Shown: piece after piece, positions 1 through 10,615 of the stretch
How positions within the stretch are numbered: position 1 is the first letter of the stretch
How the letters are laid out: each line of letters begins with the position of its first letter
NCBI RefSeq assembly: GCF_040529055.1
Contig: NZ_CP132342.1
Span: 3,098,001-3,162,000, forward strand
Length of the DNA: 64,000 bases
Source: Xanthomonas sontii
GTDB lineage: Bacteria; Pseudomonadota; Gammaproteobacteria; Xanthomonadales; Xanthomonadaceae
Reading direction: 5' to 3'
Program-made: the position numbers and the translations under genes
The notes under the pieces: generated by a model
The model's input: only the letters and a program-made list of their open reading frames with translations
The model's database searches: none
Told to the model about the DNA's origin: nothing

Positions 1-862
1 GCGCATCGCCTTCGTCGGCCGCCCGAACGTGGGCAAGTCGACCCTGGTCAATCGCCTGCTGGGCGAGGAGCGCATGATCGCCTCCGAGGTGCCCGGCACC
101 ACCCGCGACTCGATCGCGGTGGATCTGGAGCGCGACGGCCGCCTGTACCGGCTGATCGACACCGCCGGCCTGCGTCGCCGCGGCCGCGTCGAGGAGGCAG
201 TGGAGAAGTTCAGCGCGTTCAAGACGCTGCAGGCGATCGAGCAATGCCAGGTCGCGGTGCTGATGCTCGATGCCGGCGAGGGCGTGACCGATCAGGACGC
301 GACCGTGCTCGGCGCGATCCTCGATGCCGGCCGTGCCCTGGTGGTGGCGATCAACAAGTGGGACGGGCAGAGCGACTACCAGCGTGCCCAGGCCGAAGAC
401 CTGCTGTCGCGCAAGCTTGGCTTCGTGGCCTGGGCCGAGGCGGTGCGCATTTCGGCCAAGCACGGCTCGGGCATGCGCGAACTGTTCCAGGCGATCCATC
501 GCGCGCACGCCTCGGCGGTGCGCGAGTTCAGCACCAGCGAAGTCAACCAGGCGCTGGAAATCGCCTACGAGAGCAATCCGCCGCCGAGCATCCGCGGCCA
601 CGTCTCCAAGCTGCGCTACGTGCATCCGGGCGGTAGCAATCCGCCGACCTTCATCGTCCACGGCACGCGCCTGAAGGTGCTGCCGGAGTCGTACAAGCGC
701 TACCTGGAGAACTTCTTCCGCAAGCGCTTCAAGCTGGTCGGCACGCCGGTGCGCTTCATGTTCCGCGAAGGCGCCAATCCGTACGAAGGCAAGAAGAACG
801 TGCTGACCGAGCGCCAGATCGCCAAGAAGCGGCGCCTGATGAAGCACGTCCGCGGCAAGTAG
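1..862 (+). CDS. der: GTPase Der, 3' part (ribosome assembly)
   Basis: Partial gene: the frame is open from base 2 and the true start lies upstream of the window. The visible part begins with the P-loop GRPNVGKS of a GTPase domain and continues with PGTTRDS (switch I), DTAG (switch II) and NKWD (base recognition). Because only one G domain is followed by the C-terminal KH-like domain ([13 protein letters not shown] near the end), this is the second of the two tandem GTPase domains that define Der/EngA. Der acts in 50S ribosome subunit maturation. The stop lies 4 bases before mobA. Family assignment is certain; nothing can be said about the missing N-terminal domain. Confidence 0.97.
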   Translation, partial: RIAFVGRPNVGKSTLVNRLLGEERMIASEVPGTTRDSIAVDLERDGRLYRLIDTAGLRRRGRVEEAVEKFSAFKTLQAIEQCQVAVLMLDAGEGVTDQDATVLGAILDAGRALVVAINKWDGQSDYQRAQAEDLLSRKLGFVAWAEAVRISAKHGSGMRELFQAIHRAHASAVREFSTSEVNQALEIAYESNPPPSIRGHVSKLRYVHPGGSNPPTFIVHGTRLKVLPESYKRYLENFFRKRFKLVGTPVRFMFREGANPYEGKKNVLTERQIAKKRRLMKHVRGK

Positions 863-866
863 CCGC

Positions 867-1481
867 ATGATGGACAAGCGGCGCGCGATCACCCTCGGCA
901 TTCTCGCCGGCGGCCGCGCGCAACGCCTGGGCGGCTGCGACAAGGCCTGGCTGCAGCGCGACGGGCAGGCGCAGGTGCAATGGCTGGTTCAGGCGCTGGC
1001 GCCTCAGGTCGCCCAAGTGCTGGTCAGCGCCAACCGCAGCTTGCCGCGCTATGCCGCCATCGGCCTGCAGGCCGTGCCGGACCGTGTCGCGGCACCGGCC
1101 GGGGCGGAACGTTCCTTGGGGCCGATCGCCGGGCTTGACGCGCTTGCCGCCGCCTGTGCCACGCCCTGGCTGCTGACCGTGCCGGTCGATATCTGCGTGT
1201 TGCCGCGTGATCTGCCTGCGGTGCTGGCCGCAGCCGCAGCCGCTGACGAGTGCGATGGCGCCTGGGTCGAGGATGCCGCCGGCGCGCAGCCGCTGGTGGC
1301 GCTGTACCGATTGGCCGCGCTGCGCCCGGCGCTGGAGGAGGGGCTGGCGGCGGGTCGGTATGCGCCGCGTGCCTTGCAGCAGCGCCTGCGGATGCGGCCG
1401 GTGCCGCTGCCGGAGATCGTGCTGGGCAATCTGAACACGCCGCAGGATCTGGCCGCAGCGGGTATCCTGCCGCCATCATGA
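867..1481 (+). CDS. mobA: molybdenum cofactor guanylyltransferase MobA
   Basis: A 204-residue protein of normal MobA length. It opens with the nucleotidyltransferase signature LAGGRAQRLGGCDKAWL (residues about 13-29), where the glycine loop and lysine bind GTP; a VPVDICVLP segment lies near residue 110, where the family usually has an Asp-containing metal site. MobA transfers GMP to Mo-molybdopterin to make the guanine dinucleotide cofactor in the cytoplasm. The start is the first of two adjacent ATG codons just after der. The stop overlaps the moeA start as ATGA (1478-1481), so mobA and moeA are almost certainly translationally coupled. Its position next to moeA and a moeB-like gene supports the assignment. 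Confidence 0.95.
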   Translation: MMDKRRAITLGILAGGRAQRLGGCDKAWLQRDGQAQVQWLVQALAPQVAQVLVSANRSLPRYAAIGLQAVPDRVAAPAGAERSLGPIAGLDALAAACATPWLLTVPVDICVLPRDLPAVLAAAAAADECDGAWVEDAAGAQPLVALYRLAALRPALEEGLAAGRYAPRALQQRLRMRPVPLPEIVLGNLNTPQDLAAAGILPPS

Positions 1482-2695
1482 CCGACTATCCCTCCCGGAT
1501 CGCCTACACCGACGCGCTGGCGATCGTCGCTGCCGCGGCGCGTGCCCGTCCCGTCAACAGCGAGCGCCTTGCAGCGTCGCGTGCCGATGGCCGCATCCTG
1601 CTGGAGCCGCTGGATGCGCCGATCGACCTGCCGCCGTTCGCCAACAGCGCGATGGATGGCTTCGCGCTGCGCCATGCCGATCTGACCCCGGGGGCGGCGA
1701 CCGACTTGCGGCTGGCCGGCGAGCAGTTCGCCGGCGCCGATCGGCACCAGGCGCTCGCGCCCGGCGAATGCCTGCGGGTCACGACCGGCGCGCCACTGCC
1801 GGCCGGGTCCGATACGGTGGTCATCAAGGAGAACGTGCACGAGCATGACGGCGTGGTGCAGATCCCCGCCGACGTCGCCGTCGGCGCACACGTGCGGGCG
1901 CGCGGCGAAGACGTGCGCGCCGGCGAGCGTGTGCTCGAGGCCGGCATGCTGTTGACGCCTTCGCGCATCGGCCTGGCCGCGGCCTTGGGCGTGGACCAGC
2001 TGATGGTGGCGGCGCGGCCGACCGTGGCGGTGTTCGCCACCGGCGACGAACTGGTCGAGCCGGGCCTGCCGTTGCAGCCGGGGCAGATCTACAACAGCAA
2101 CCGCGACATGCTGATGGCGCAGCTGCGCCTGCTCGGCCTGGCGCCGACCGCGTGGCCGACCCTGCCGGACGATCCGCAACGCATCCAGGCCATGCTCGCC
2201 GACGCCGCCTCGGCGTTCGACGTGGTGCTGACCTGCGGCGGCGTCTCTGCCGGCGAGAAGGACTACCTGCCGCGGCTGCTGGCCGAGCACGGCCGCATCC
2301 TGTTCTGGAAGGTGCGCATGCGCCCGGGCATGCCGTTGCTGTTCGGTGAGTGGGACCGCGCCCTGTTCCTGGGTCTCCCGGGCAATCCGGTGTCGGTGCT
2401 GGCGACCTTCCTGGCGATCGGGCGACCGTTGCTGGATGCGCTGCAGCGGCGCAGCGAACCGCATCGGGCTTGGCGCGCCCGGCTGGCGGCCGGCTGGGAC
2501 AAACGCCACGACCGGCTGGAGTTTCTGCGCGGGCGCATGCGCTGCGACGCCCACGGTCAGCTGTGGGCAGAGCCGAATCCCGCGGACGGCTCGCATCGCC
2601 TGCGCGGCGCCGCCGACAGCGACGTGCTGCTGCGGCTGGAGGAGGGCGCACGCCAGTTCCAGGCCGGCGACGTGGTCGAGGTGGTGCCGTACTGA
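1478..2695 (+). CDS. moeA: molybdopterin molybdenumtransferase MoeA
   Basis: A 405-residue protein that inserts molybdate into adenylylated molybdopterin. Visible family features are the N-terminal NSAMDGFAL motif (about residues 50-58), TGAPLPAG, the MoCF-binding core with TGDEL and YNSN, TCGGVSAGEKDY, and the C-terminal GLPGNPVS loop, followed by a small MoeA_C beta domain. The start at 1478 overlaps the mobA stop by four bases; a longer open frame upstream in this phase merely runs inside mobA and is not believed. It forms one transcription unit with mobA, with the rhodanese-MoeB gene 51 bases downstream. Confidence 0.96.
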   Translation: MTDYPSRIAYTDALAIVAAAARARPVNSERLAASRADGRILLEPLDAPIDLPPFANSAMDGFALRHADLTPGAATDLRLAGEQFAGADRHQALAPGECLRVTTGAPLPAGSDTVVIKENVHEHDGVVQIPADVAVGAHVRARGEDVRAGERVLEAGMLLTPSRIGLAAALGVDQLMVAARPTVAVFATGDELVEPGLPLQPGQIYNSNRDMLMAQLRLLGLAPTAWPTLPDDPQRIQAMLADAASAFDVVLTCGGVSAGEKDYLPRLLAEHGRILFWKVRMRPGMPLLFGEWDRALFLGLPGNPVSVLATFLAIGRPLLDALQRRSEPHRAWRARLAAGWDKRHDRLEFLRGRMRCDAHGQLWAEPNPADGSHRLRGAADSDVLLRLEEGARQFQAGDVVEVVPY

Positions 2696-2746
2696 GCCGC
2701 GCCGCGGACGGCGGACGCGCGCCCGGTTTGCGCCGATAATGCGCGC

Positions 2747-3883
2747 ATGGGCATTCGAGAACTCACTCCTGCACAGGCGCAGGCGCGGCAGGCGCAGGGC
2801 GCGCGCCTGATCGACATCCGCGAGGAGCACGAGCGCGTCACCGGCATGGCCGAGGGCGCGCAGGGCGTGGCCCGCGCGCAGTTGCAGGCCGACCCGGCGG
2901 CCTATCTTGGCGCCGAGACCGAGGTGCTGCTGATCTGCCAGAGCGGCAAGCGCTCGCACGACACCGCATTGTTCCTGGAGCAGGCCGGTTACACCGAGGT
3001 CGCTTCCGTGCTGGGCGGCACCACGCGCTGGCAGCGCGAAGGCTTGCCGCTGCAGCGGCCGGCGCTGGAACCGGCGCAGGAAGACTTCTTCGACCGCTAT
3101 TCGCGGCATCTGCGCCTGCCCGAAGTCGGGGTCGATGGCCAGCGCCGGCTGCAGGCCGCGCGCGTGCTGCTGGTCGGTGCCGGCGGCCTGGGCTCGCCGG
3201 CCGGTTTCTATCTGGCCGCGGCCGGGGTGGGGCACTTGCGTATCGCCGACGACGACGTGGTCGAGCGCAGCAATTTGCAGCGGCAGATCCTGCACGGCGA
3301 TGCGCGGATCGGCCAGGCCAAGGTGGAGTCGGCCGCGGCGAGCCTGGGCGCGTTGAACCCGGGCGTGCGGGTGGAGGCGGTGCGCGAGCGGGTCACCGCG
3401 GACAACGTCGAGCGGCTGCTGCAGGACGTGGACGTGGTGCTGGACGGCTCGGACAACTTTCCCGCGCGCTACCTGCTCAACGATGCCTGCGTGAAGCTGG
3501 GCAAGCCCTTGGTGTACGGCGCGGTGCAGCGCTTCGAGGGCCAGGTCAGTGTGTTTGACGCCGGCCGTCGGCGCGGGCAGGCACCGTGCTACCGCTGCCT
3601 GTTCCCGGAGCCGCCGCCGCCGGAGTTCGCGCCGAACTGCGCCGACGCCGGCGTGCTCGGCGTGCTGCCCGGCATCGTCGGCCTGCTGCAGGCCAACGAG
3701 GTCTTGAAGCTGCTGCTCGACATCGGCGAACCCCTGCGCGGCCGCCTGCTGCACTTCGATGCCCTGGCGATGCGCTTCCGTGAAACCCGCCTGTCCGCCG
3801 ATCCGCAGTGTCCCTTGTGTGCGCCGGAGCGGCCGTTCCCTGGCTATATCGACTACGCGCGGTTCTGTGGGGCTGAGGGTTAG
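2747..3883 (+). CDS. moeB: rhodanese-MoeB/ThiF fusion adenylyltransferase
   Basis: A 378-residue fusion. Residues about 1-105 are a rhodanese domain with the loop LLICQSGKRS, whose Cys64 would be the persulfide-carrying residue. Residues about 115-378 are a ThiF/MoeB E1-like adenylyltransferase: RYSRHLRLPEVG, nucleotide loop GAGGLGS (144-150), DGSDN (233-237) and a zinc site made by CYRC (281-284) and CPLC (355-358). MoeB activates the C-terminal glycine of MoaD for sulfur transfer; the fused rhodanese could deliver sulfur. The domain order (rhodanese first) is the reverse of eukaryotic MOCS3. No moaD or thiS gene is visible nearby, so the carrier protein partner is unknown. Molybdopterin function is inferred from mobA-moeA upstream. 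Confidence 0.9.
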   Translation: MGIRELTPAQAQARQAQGARLIDIREEHERVTGMAEGAQGVARAQLQADPAAYLGAETEVLLICQSGKRSHDTALFLEQAGYTEVASVLGGTTRWQREGLPLQRPALEPAQEDFFDRYSRHLRLPEVGVDGQRRLQAARVLLVGAGGLGSPAGFYLAAAGVGHLRIADDDVVERSNLQRQILHGDARIGQAKVESAAASLGALNPGVRVEAVRERVTADNVERLLQDVDVVLDGSDNFPARYLLNDACVKLGKPLVYGAVQRFEGQVSVFDAGRRRGQAPCYRCLFPEPPPPEFAPNCADAGVLGVLPGIVGLLQANEVLKLLLDIGEPLRGRLLHFDALAMRFRETRLSADPQCPLCAPERPFPGYIDYARFCGAEG

Positions 3884-3899
3884 CTGCTACTAGCTGTCG

Positions 3900-4620
3900 T
3901 TGTTCGCGGCGGCATCCGTACCCTCATCCGCCCCTGCGGGGCACCTTCTCCCGGTGGGAGAAGGGAGATGCGGTCTCGATGGCGGAAGCAGCGCCGTGCG
4001 CGCTCAAGCCCCTCTCCCTGCGGGAGAGGGGTTGGGGTGAGGGTAGGGCGCGAGGCGACTCGCGATGCAGGGCAGCGCTGGCTTTCGTTGTACGCGGCGG
4101 CACCCGTACCCTCATCTGCCCCTTTGGGGCACCTTCTCCCGGTGGGAGAAGGGAAGCGGGGTCTCGATGGGTGAAGTAGCGTCGCGCACGCTCAAGCCCC
4201 TCTCCCTGCGGGAGAGGGGTTGGGGTGAGGGTACGGCGCGAAGCGACTCGCGATGCAGGGCAGCGCTGGCTTTCGTTGTACGCGGCGGCACTCGTACCCT
4301 CATCCGCCCCTGCGGGGCACCTTCTCCCGGTGGGAGAAGGGAGGAGGGCTCTCGATGGTTGAAGCAGCGTCGCGCACGCTCAAGCCCCTCTCCCTGCGGG
4401 AGAGGGGTTGGGGTGAGGGTACGGCGCGAGGCGACTCGCGATGCAGGGCAGCGCTGGCTTTCGTTGTATGCGGCGGCACCCGTACCCTCATCCGCCCCTA
4501 CGGGGCACCTTCTCCCGGTGGGAGAAGGGAGATGCGGTCTCGATGGCGGAAGCAGCGCCGTGCGCGCTCAAGCCCCTCTCCCTGCGGGAGAGGGGTTGGG
4601 GTGAGGGTGCGGCGCACAGC
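3900..4620 (+). repeat. four-copy 188-bp tandem repeat
   Basis: The block starting TTGTTCGCGG at 3900 recurs at 4088, 4276 and 4464, an exact 188-base period, with only scattered substitutions. Each unit carries two hairpins: one around CCTTCTCCCGGTGGGAGAAGG and one around CCCCTCTCCCTGCGGGAGAGG, followed by GGTTGGGGTGAGGGT. The whole space between the MoeB fusion and the antiporter gene (3884-4736) consists of this array plus about 115 unrelated bases. Short reading frames inside it repeat with the array and are not genes. Elements with the same hairpins recur at 40400-41100, so this is a genome-wide interspersed sequence locally amplified. Confidence 0.95.
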
Positions 4621-4736
4621 GCGCGACCGCTTGCATGTCGCACAAAAGGTTCCTTGCGCGCAGCACGCAGTGCGCCGCGTCTCATGTCGCAGTCCGCTCC
4701 ATGGGGATGTCCGGACCTTGTGCGTAGAATCGGCGC

Positions 4737-6584
4737 ATGACCAGTGCAGCCGACAGCAGCGAATTGATCAAGGTGGTAGCACTGCTCGGCGCGGCCGTGG
4801 TGGCGGTGCCGGTGTTTCGCAGGCTCGGCCTGGGGTCGGTGCTCGGCTATCTCGCCGCCGGCCTGGCGATCGGGCCGTTCGGCCTGGGCTGGTTCTCCGA
4901 TCCGCAGGCGATCCTGCACGTCGCCGAATTGGGCGTGGTCATGTTCCTGTTCGTGATCGGCCTGGAAATGCGGCCCTCGCACCTGTGGAGCCTGCGCAAG
5001 CAGATCTTCGGCCTGGGTACCGCGCAGATCATCGTCTGCGCGAGCGTGCTGACCGGGGTCGGACTGGCCTTCGGCTTTCCATTGCCGGTGGCCTTCATCG
5101 CGGCCTCCGGCTTCGTGCTGACCTCCACCGCGGTGGTGATGCAGTTGCTCGGCGAGCGCGGCGACATCGCCTTGCCGGCGGGGCAGAAGATCGTCGCGAT
5201 CCTGCTGTTCGAAGACCTGTTGATCGTGCCGCTGCTGGCGGTAGTGGCGTGGATGGCGCCGGTGCCGGCGGACGCGTCTGCGCCGTCGCGCTGGATCGGC
5301 ATCGGTATCGGCGCCGCGGCGATCGTCGGCCTGCTGGCGGCCGGGCGCTGGCTGCTCAACCCGCTGTTCCGGCTGCTGGCGGCGGCCAAGGCGCGTGAGG
5401 TGATGACCGCGGCCGCCCTGCTGGTGGTGCTGGGCGCGGCGCTGCTCATGCAGCTCGGCGGGTTGTCGATGGCAATGGGCGCGTTCCTGGCCGGCGTGCT
5501 GCTGTCCGAATCGACCTTCCGTCACCAGATCGAAGCCGACATCGAACCGTTCCGCGGCATCCTGCTGGGGCTGTTCTTCCTCGGTGTCGGCATGGCGCTG
5601 AACCTGGCGGTGGTGGCGGCCAACTGGACGCTGATCGTCAGCGGTGTGCTTGCCTTCATGGCCGCCAAGGCCGCGTGCATCTACCTGGTCGCGCGGCTCA
5701 CCGGCAGCGGCCATGCGCAGGCGCTGGATCGCGGCGTGCTGATGGCGCAGGGCGGCGAGTTCGCCTTCGTGCTGTTTGCCGCCGCCAGCGCTGCCGGCGT
5801 CATCGACGCGCAGATCAATGCCAACCTGACCGCCATCGTGGTGCTGTCGATGGCGCTGACGCCGCTGTTCGTGCTGCTGTACCGGCGCTGGGCACCGGTG
5901 GAGGCGCCGTCGATGGAAGGCGTGGATGCGGCCGACGGCCTCACCGGCAGCGTGCTGATCATCGGCTTCGGGCGCTTCGGCCAGGTCGCCAGCCAGTCGC
6001 TGCTGGCGCGCGACGTGGACGTGACCATCATCGACAACGACATCGAGATGATCCAGAGCGCGGCCAAGTTCGGCTTCAAGATCTACTACGGCGACGGCAC
6101 GCGTCTGGACGTGCTGCACGCTTCCGGTGCGCACAGCGCCCGTGCCATCGCGGTGTGCGTGGACAACCGCGAAGCGGCCAACCGCATCGTCGAACTGGCC
6201 ACCACCGAGTTTCCGCAGGCCAAGCTGCTGGTGCGCTCCTACGACCGCGAGCACGCGCTGGAGCTGATCGCCGCTGGCGTGGATTACCACATCCGCGAGA
6301 CCTTCGAATCGGCGGTGGAATTCGGCCAGGCCGCGCTGATCGAACTGGGCATGGACGAGAGCGAAGCGCGCTCCATCGCCCGCGAGATCCGTCGCCGCGA
6401 TGCAGAGCGGCTGGAACTGGAGATCGCTGCCGGCGACGTGCGTGCTGGCAGGGGCCTGATGTACGGCAACATCACCCCAGTGGTGCCGACCCCGACTCCG
6501 TTCACGCCGCCACGGCGCGAGAGCCGCACGCTCAATCCGGAAGGCGTGCCGGTCGAGCCCGGCGAGCCGCGTCGCGGCGATTAG
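4737..6584 (+). CDS. KefB/KefC-type monovalent cation:proton antiporter
   Basis: A 615-residue inner-membrane protein of the CPA2 family. Residues about 8-385 form roughly twelve hydrophobic segments with typical motifs (LGYLAAGLAIGP, LFVIGLEMRP, FEDLLIVPLL). A cytoplasmic RCK/TrkA-N domain starts at about 404 with GFGRFG (410-415) for NAD(H) binding and an acidic Asp-Asn-Asp at the end of the next strand. Such proteins exchange K+ or Na+ for H+; in Escherichia coli KefB/C are gated by glutathione adducts. The C-terminal tail after 560 is proline- and arginine-rich. No KefF/KefG-like subunit is adjacent. The start at 4737 follows 115 bases of non-repetitive sequence after the tandem array. 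Ion specificity cannot be read from sequence. Confidence 0.9.
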   Translation: MTSAADSSELIKVVALLGAAVVAVPVFRRLGLGSVLGYLAAGLAIGPFGLGWFSDPQAILHVAELGVVMFLFVIGLEMRPSHLWSLRKQIFGLGTAQIIVCASVLTGVGLAFGFPLPVAFIAASGFVLTSTAVVMQLLGERGDIALPAGQKIVAILLFEDLLIVPLLAVVAWMAPVPADASAPSRWIGIGIGAAAIVGLLAAGRWLLNPLFRLLAAAKAREVMTAAALLVVLGAALLMQLGGLSMAMGAFLAGVLLSESTFRHQIEADIEPFRGILLGLFFLGVGMALNLAVVAANWTLIVSGVLAFMAAKAACIYLVARLTGSGHAQALDRGVLMAQGGEFAFVLFAAASAAGVIDAQINANLTAIVVLSMALTPLFVLLYRRWAPVEAPSMEGVDAADGLTGSVLIIGFGRFGQVASQSLLARDVDVTIIDNDIEMIQSAAKFGFKIYYGDGTRLDVLHASGAHSARAIAVCVDNREAANRIVELATTEFPQAKLLVRSYDREHALELIAAGVDYHIRETFESAVEFGQAALIELGMDESEARSIAREIRRRDAERLELEIAAGDVRAGRGLMYGNITPVVPTPTPFTPPRRESRTLNPEGVPVEPGEPRRGD

Positions 6585-6660
6585 CCACGGCAAGGCAGCA
6601 TTGTGTGCGGTGCCCGTGTGGGAACCGATAGGGACTTGCGGCGAGCCCGCCGGATGCACC

Positions 6661-6684
6661 GTGGGAGGGACTTCAGTCCCGACG
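6661..6684. repeat. short interspersed palindromic element
   Basis: GTGGGAGGGACTTCAGTCCC contains the perfect dyad GGGACT-TC-AGTCCC. It sits in the 198-base gap between the convergent antiporter and hydrolase genes. Elements of this look are common between genes in Xanthomonas-type genomes. No terminator T-tract follows. The rest of the gap (6585-6782) shows nothing further. Confidence 0.6.
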
Positions 6685-6782
6685 CATTGCGCTTTCGGAA
6701 GCACGCACCACTTTGCGCGTCGTGGCTGCATGACAGTCGACTCCCGCGTACCTTTCGAGTACCCCGCCCGAGCGATGCCGCC

Positions 6783-7556
6783 TCAGCGCAGGAACGCCTG
6801 CAGCGCCAGCACGTAGCCCGGATCGTCGCTGATGTCGTTATGGTCGGCCTGTGCGAAGGCGACCACGGTCGGATGCTGCGGCAGGGCCTCGAGCAGGGCA
6901 TCGGTGCTGGTTGGCGGCACCACCTGATCGCGGCCGGCGCGCAGGATCAGCAGTGGGCCGCGATAGGCGCGCAAGGCGCGCGCCGAGTCGTAGCGATCGC
7001 GCAGCAGCCAGCGCACCGGCGCCCACGGGTAGTGCGCCTGCGCCGCCGACACCAGGCTATCGAACGGTGTGACCAGCACCAGTCGCGCCACCGCGCGGCG
7101 TGCCGCCAGTTGGCTGGCCACGCCGCTGCCCAGGCTGCGTCCCAGCACCGCGATCTGTGCCTGCGGCTGCGCGGCGCGGACGTGGTCGTACAGCGCCATC
7201 GCATCGCCGACCAGTGCGGTCTCGCTGGGCTTGCCGTCGCTGGCGCCGTAGCCGCGGTAGGCGAGCAGGTAGAGGCTGTGGTCGGGCAGGGCGGCCTGCA
7301 ACTGCGCGCGTGCGAAACGCAGATCCTCGGCATTGCCGCCGAAGTACAGCAGCACCTTGTCGCGACCGGGATTGACCTGCCAGCCGCGCAGCTCCACGTC
7401 CGCGCCGCGACGCAGCGCGAAATCGGTCTGCGCCGGTGCCACCCGCGTGCCCTGCGGGAAGTACAGCAGGTCGCGCTGGCCCAGGTAGAGCAAGGCACAG
7501 ACCAGCACATAGGCCGCGGCGAGAATGGCCGCCGCGATCGCGGTGTAACGCAGCAT
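6783..7556 (-). CDS. membrane-anchored alpha/beta hydrolase
   Basis: A 257-residue protein with one N-terminal hydrophobic segment (residues about 5-25) that probably anchors it facing the periplasm. It has the alpha/beta hydrolase core: [13 protein letters not shown], the nucleophile elbow GRSLGSG (Ser near 147), an acid in AGRDQVVPP and a histidine in QADHNDI. This layout matches the YfhR/Bem46-like hydrolases with an N-terminal anchor, whose substrates are mostly unknown. Its start is 4 bases from the stop of the upstream DUF1244 gene, so the two are probably cotranscribed. Confidence 0.85.
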   Translation of the reverse strand: MLRYTAIAAAILAAAYVLVCALLYLGQRDLLYFPQGTRVAPAQTDFALRRGADVELRGWQVNPGRDKVLLYFGGNAEDLRFARAQLQAALPDHSLYLLAYRGYGASDGKPSETALVGDAMALYDHVRAAQPQAQIAVLGRSLGSGVASQLAARRAVARLVLVTPFDSLVSAAQAHYPWAPVRWLLRDRYDSARALRAYRGPLLILRAGRDQVVPPTSTDALLEALPQHPTVVAFAQADHNDISDDPGYVLALQAFLR

Positions 7557-7560
7557 CGCG

Positions 7561-7857
7561 CTAGCCGTGCTTGCGCTGCGCCTCGGCGAAGGCGGCCAGT
7601 TGCTCAGGTGTGGCCTCGGCCTGGTGCTGCGCCTTCCAGTCGGCGAACGGCATGCCGTAGACGCGCTCGCGCGCCTGTTCCTTGCTGAGGTCTTCGCCTT
7701 CGGCGGCCGCCGCCTCGCGATACCAGTCGGCCAGGCAGTTGCGACAGAACCCGGCCAGGATCATCAGGTCGATGTTCTGCACGTCAGGGCGGACCTGATT
7801 GAGGTGCTGCAGCAGGCGACGGAAGGCGGCGGCCTCGATGCGGGTGGTGTCGGTCAT
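7561..7857 (-). CDS. DUF1244 family protein
   Basis: A 98-residue cytoplasmic protein beginning [19 protein letters not shown]. The central [14 protein letters not shown] segment with its FCRNCL cysteine pair, followed by an all-helical acidic tail, is characteristic of DUF1244, a small family widespread in proteobacteria without a settled function. An ATG eight codons further upstream is in frame, but the internal ATG at 7857 matches the family start better. It is divergent from folD with only 51 bases between the two starts. Confidence 0.88.
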   Translation of the reverse strand: MTDTTRIEAAAFRRLLQHLNQVRPDVQNIDLMILAGFCRNCLADWYREAAAAEGEDLSKEQARERVYGMPFADWKAQHQAEATPEQLAAFAEAQRKHG

Positions 7858-8787
7858 GGCGGAATCGGGGACAATGGACATCCCCCGACTCTACACCCGC
7901 CCGCCCCGATGACCGATTCCGCGCCCGTCTCCTCCGTCCCGGCCCGCATCCTCGACGGGCGGCGCATCGCCGAAGACCTGCTCGACGAACTGAAGGCGCG
8001 GGTCGACGTGCGGCTGGCGGCCCGGCAACCGCGGCCCGGATTGGCGGTGGTGCTGGTGGGCGGCGATCCGGCCTCGGCGGTGTACGTGCGCAACAAGCGC
8101 CGCGCCGCCGAAAAGGTCGGCATCGAGGCGTTCGACTACGACCTGCCGGCGGGCACCAGCGAAGCCGAGCTGCTGGCGCTGATCGACCGGCTCAATGCCG
8201 ATCCCAAGATCCACGGCATCCTGGTGCAACTGCCGCTGCCGGGCATCCCCGATGCCAGCCGGCTGATCCATCGCATCGATCCGCGCAAGGACGTGGACGG
8301 CTTCCATCCGGAAAACGTCGGCCACCTGGCGCTGCGCGAATTCGGCCTGCGCCCGTGCACGCCGCGCGGCATCGTCACACTGCTGGCGCACACCGACCAG
8401 CCGGTGCGCGGGCGCAATGCCACCATCGTCGGCGTCAGCAACCACGTCGGCCGGCCGATGGCGCTGGAACTGCTGATCGCTGGCTGCACGGTCAGCTGCT
8501 GCCACAAGTTCACCCCGCCGGAGGTGCTGCAGGCGCGGGTGCGCGACGCCGACATCCTGGTGGTGGCGGTGGGCCGGCCGGGGCTGATCCCGGGCGAGTG
8601 GGTCAAGCCCGGCGCGGTGGTGATCGACGTCGGCATCAACCGTCTGGACGACGGCCGCCTGGTCGGCGACGTCGGCTTCGACGCGGCGGCGCAGCGCGCC
8701 AGCTGGATCACGCCGGTGCCGGGCGGGGTCGGGCCGATGACCGTGGCCACGCTGATGCAGAACACGATCGAGGCCGCTGAGGCGGCT

Positions 8788-10515
<1,728 letters not shown>

Positions 10516-10522
10516 CGCCCAT

Positions 10523-10612
10523 CCGGGAATGGGGAATCGGGAGTCGGGAATCGATGAACCAGCGTCTGCACCGCTTTGCCCATTCCCGATTCCCCGTTCC
10601 CGATTCCCGGCC
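10523..10612. repeat. inverted GGGAATCG repeat in guaA leader
   Basis: GGGAATGGGGAATCGGGAGT and its continuation at about 10526-10553 faces CATTCCCGATTCCCCGTTCC and its continuation at about 10580-10609, leaving a loop of about 26 bases. The element fills the whole guaB-guaA gap and ends four bases before the guaA start, so it will be part of the guaA leader. It belongs to the same repeat family as the element before guaB. Confidence 0.85.
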
Positions 10613-10615
10613 CCA

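Noticed and set aside
1049-3754. 901-codon minus-strand frame across mobA, moeA and moeB
   Set aside because: Antisense to three recognised genes; the product is compositionally biased and has no motif.
3900-4620. CRISPR array
   Set aside because: The unit is 188 bp with no unique spacers; the whole unit repeats. There are no cas genes. The same argument excludes the 259-bp array at 40289-41100.
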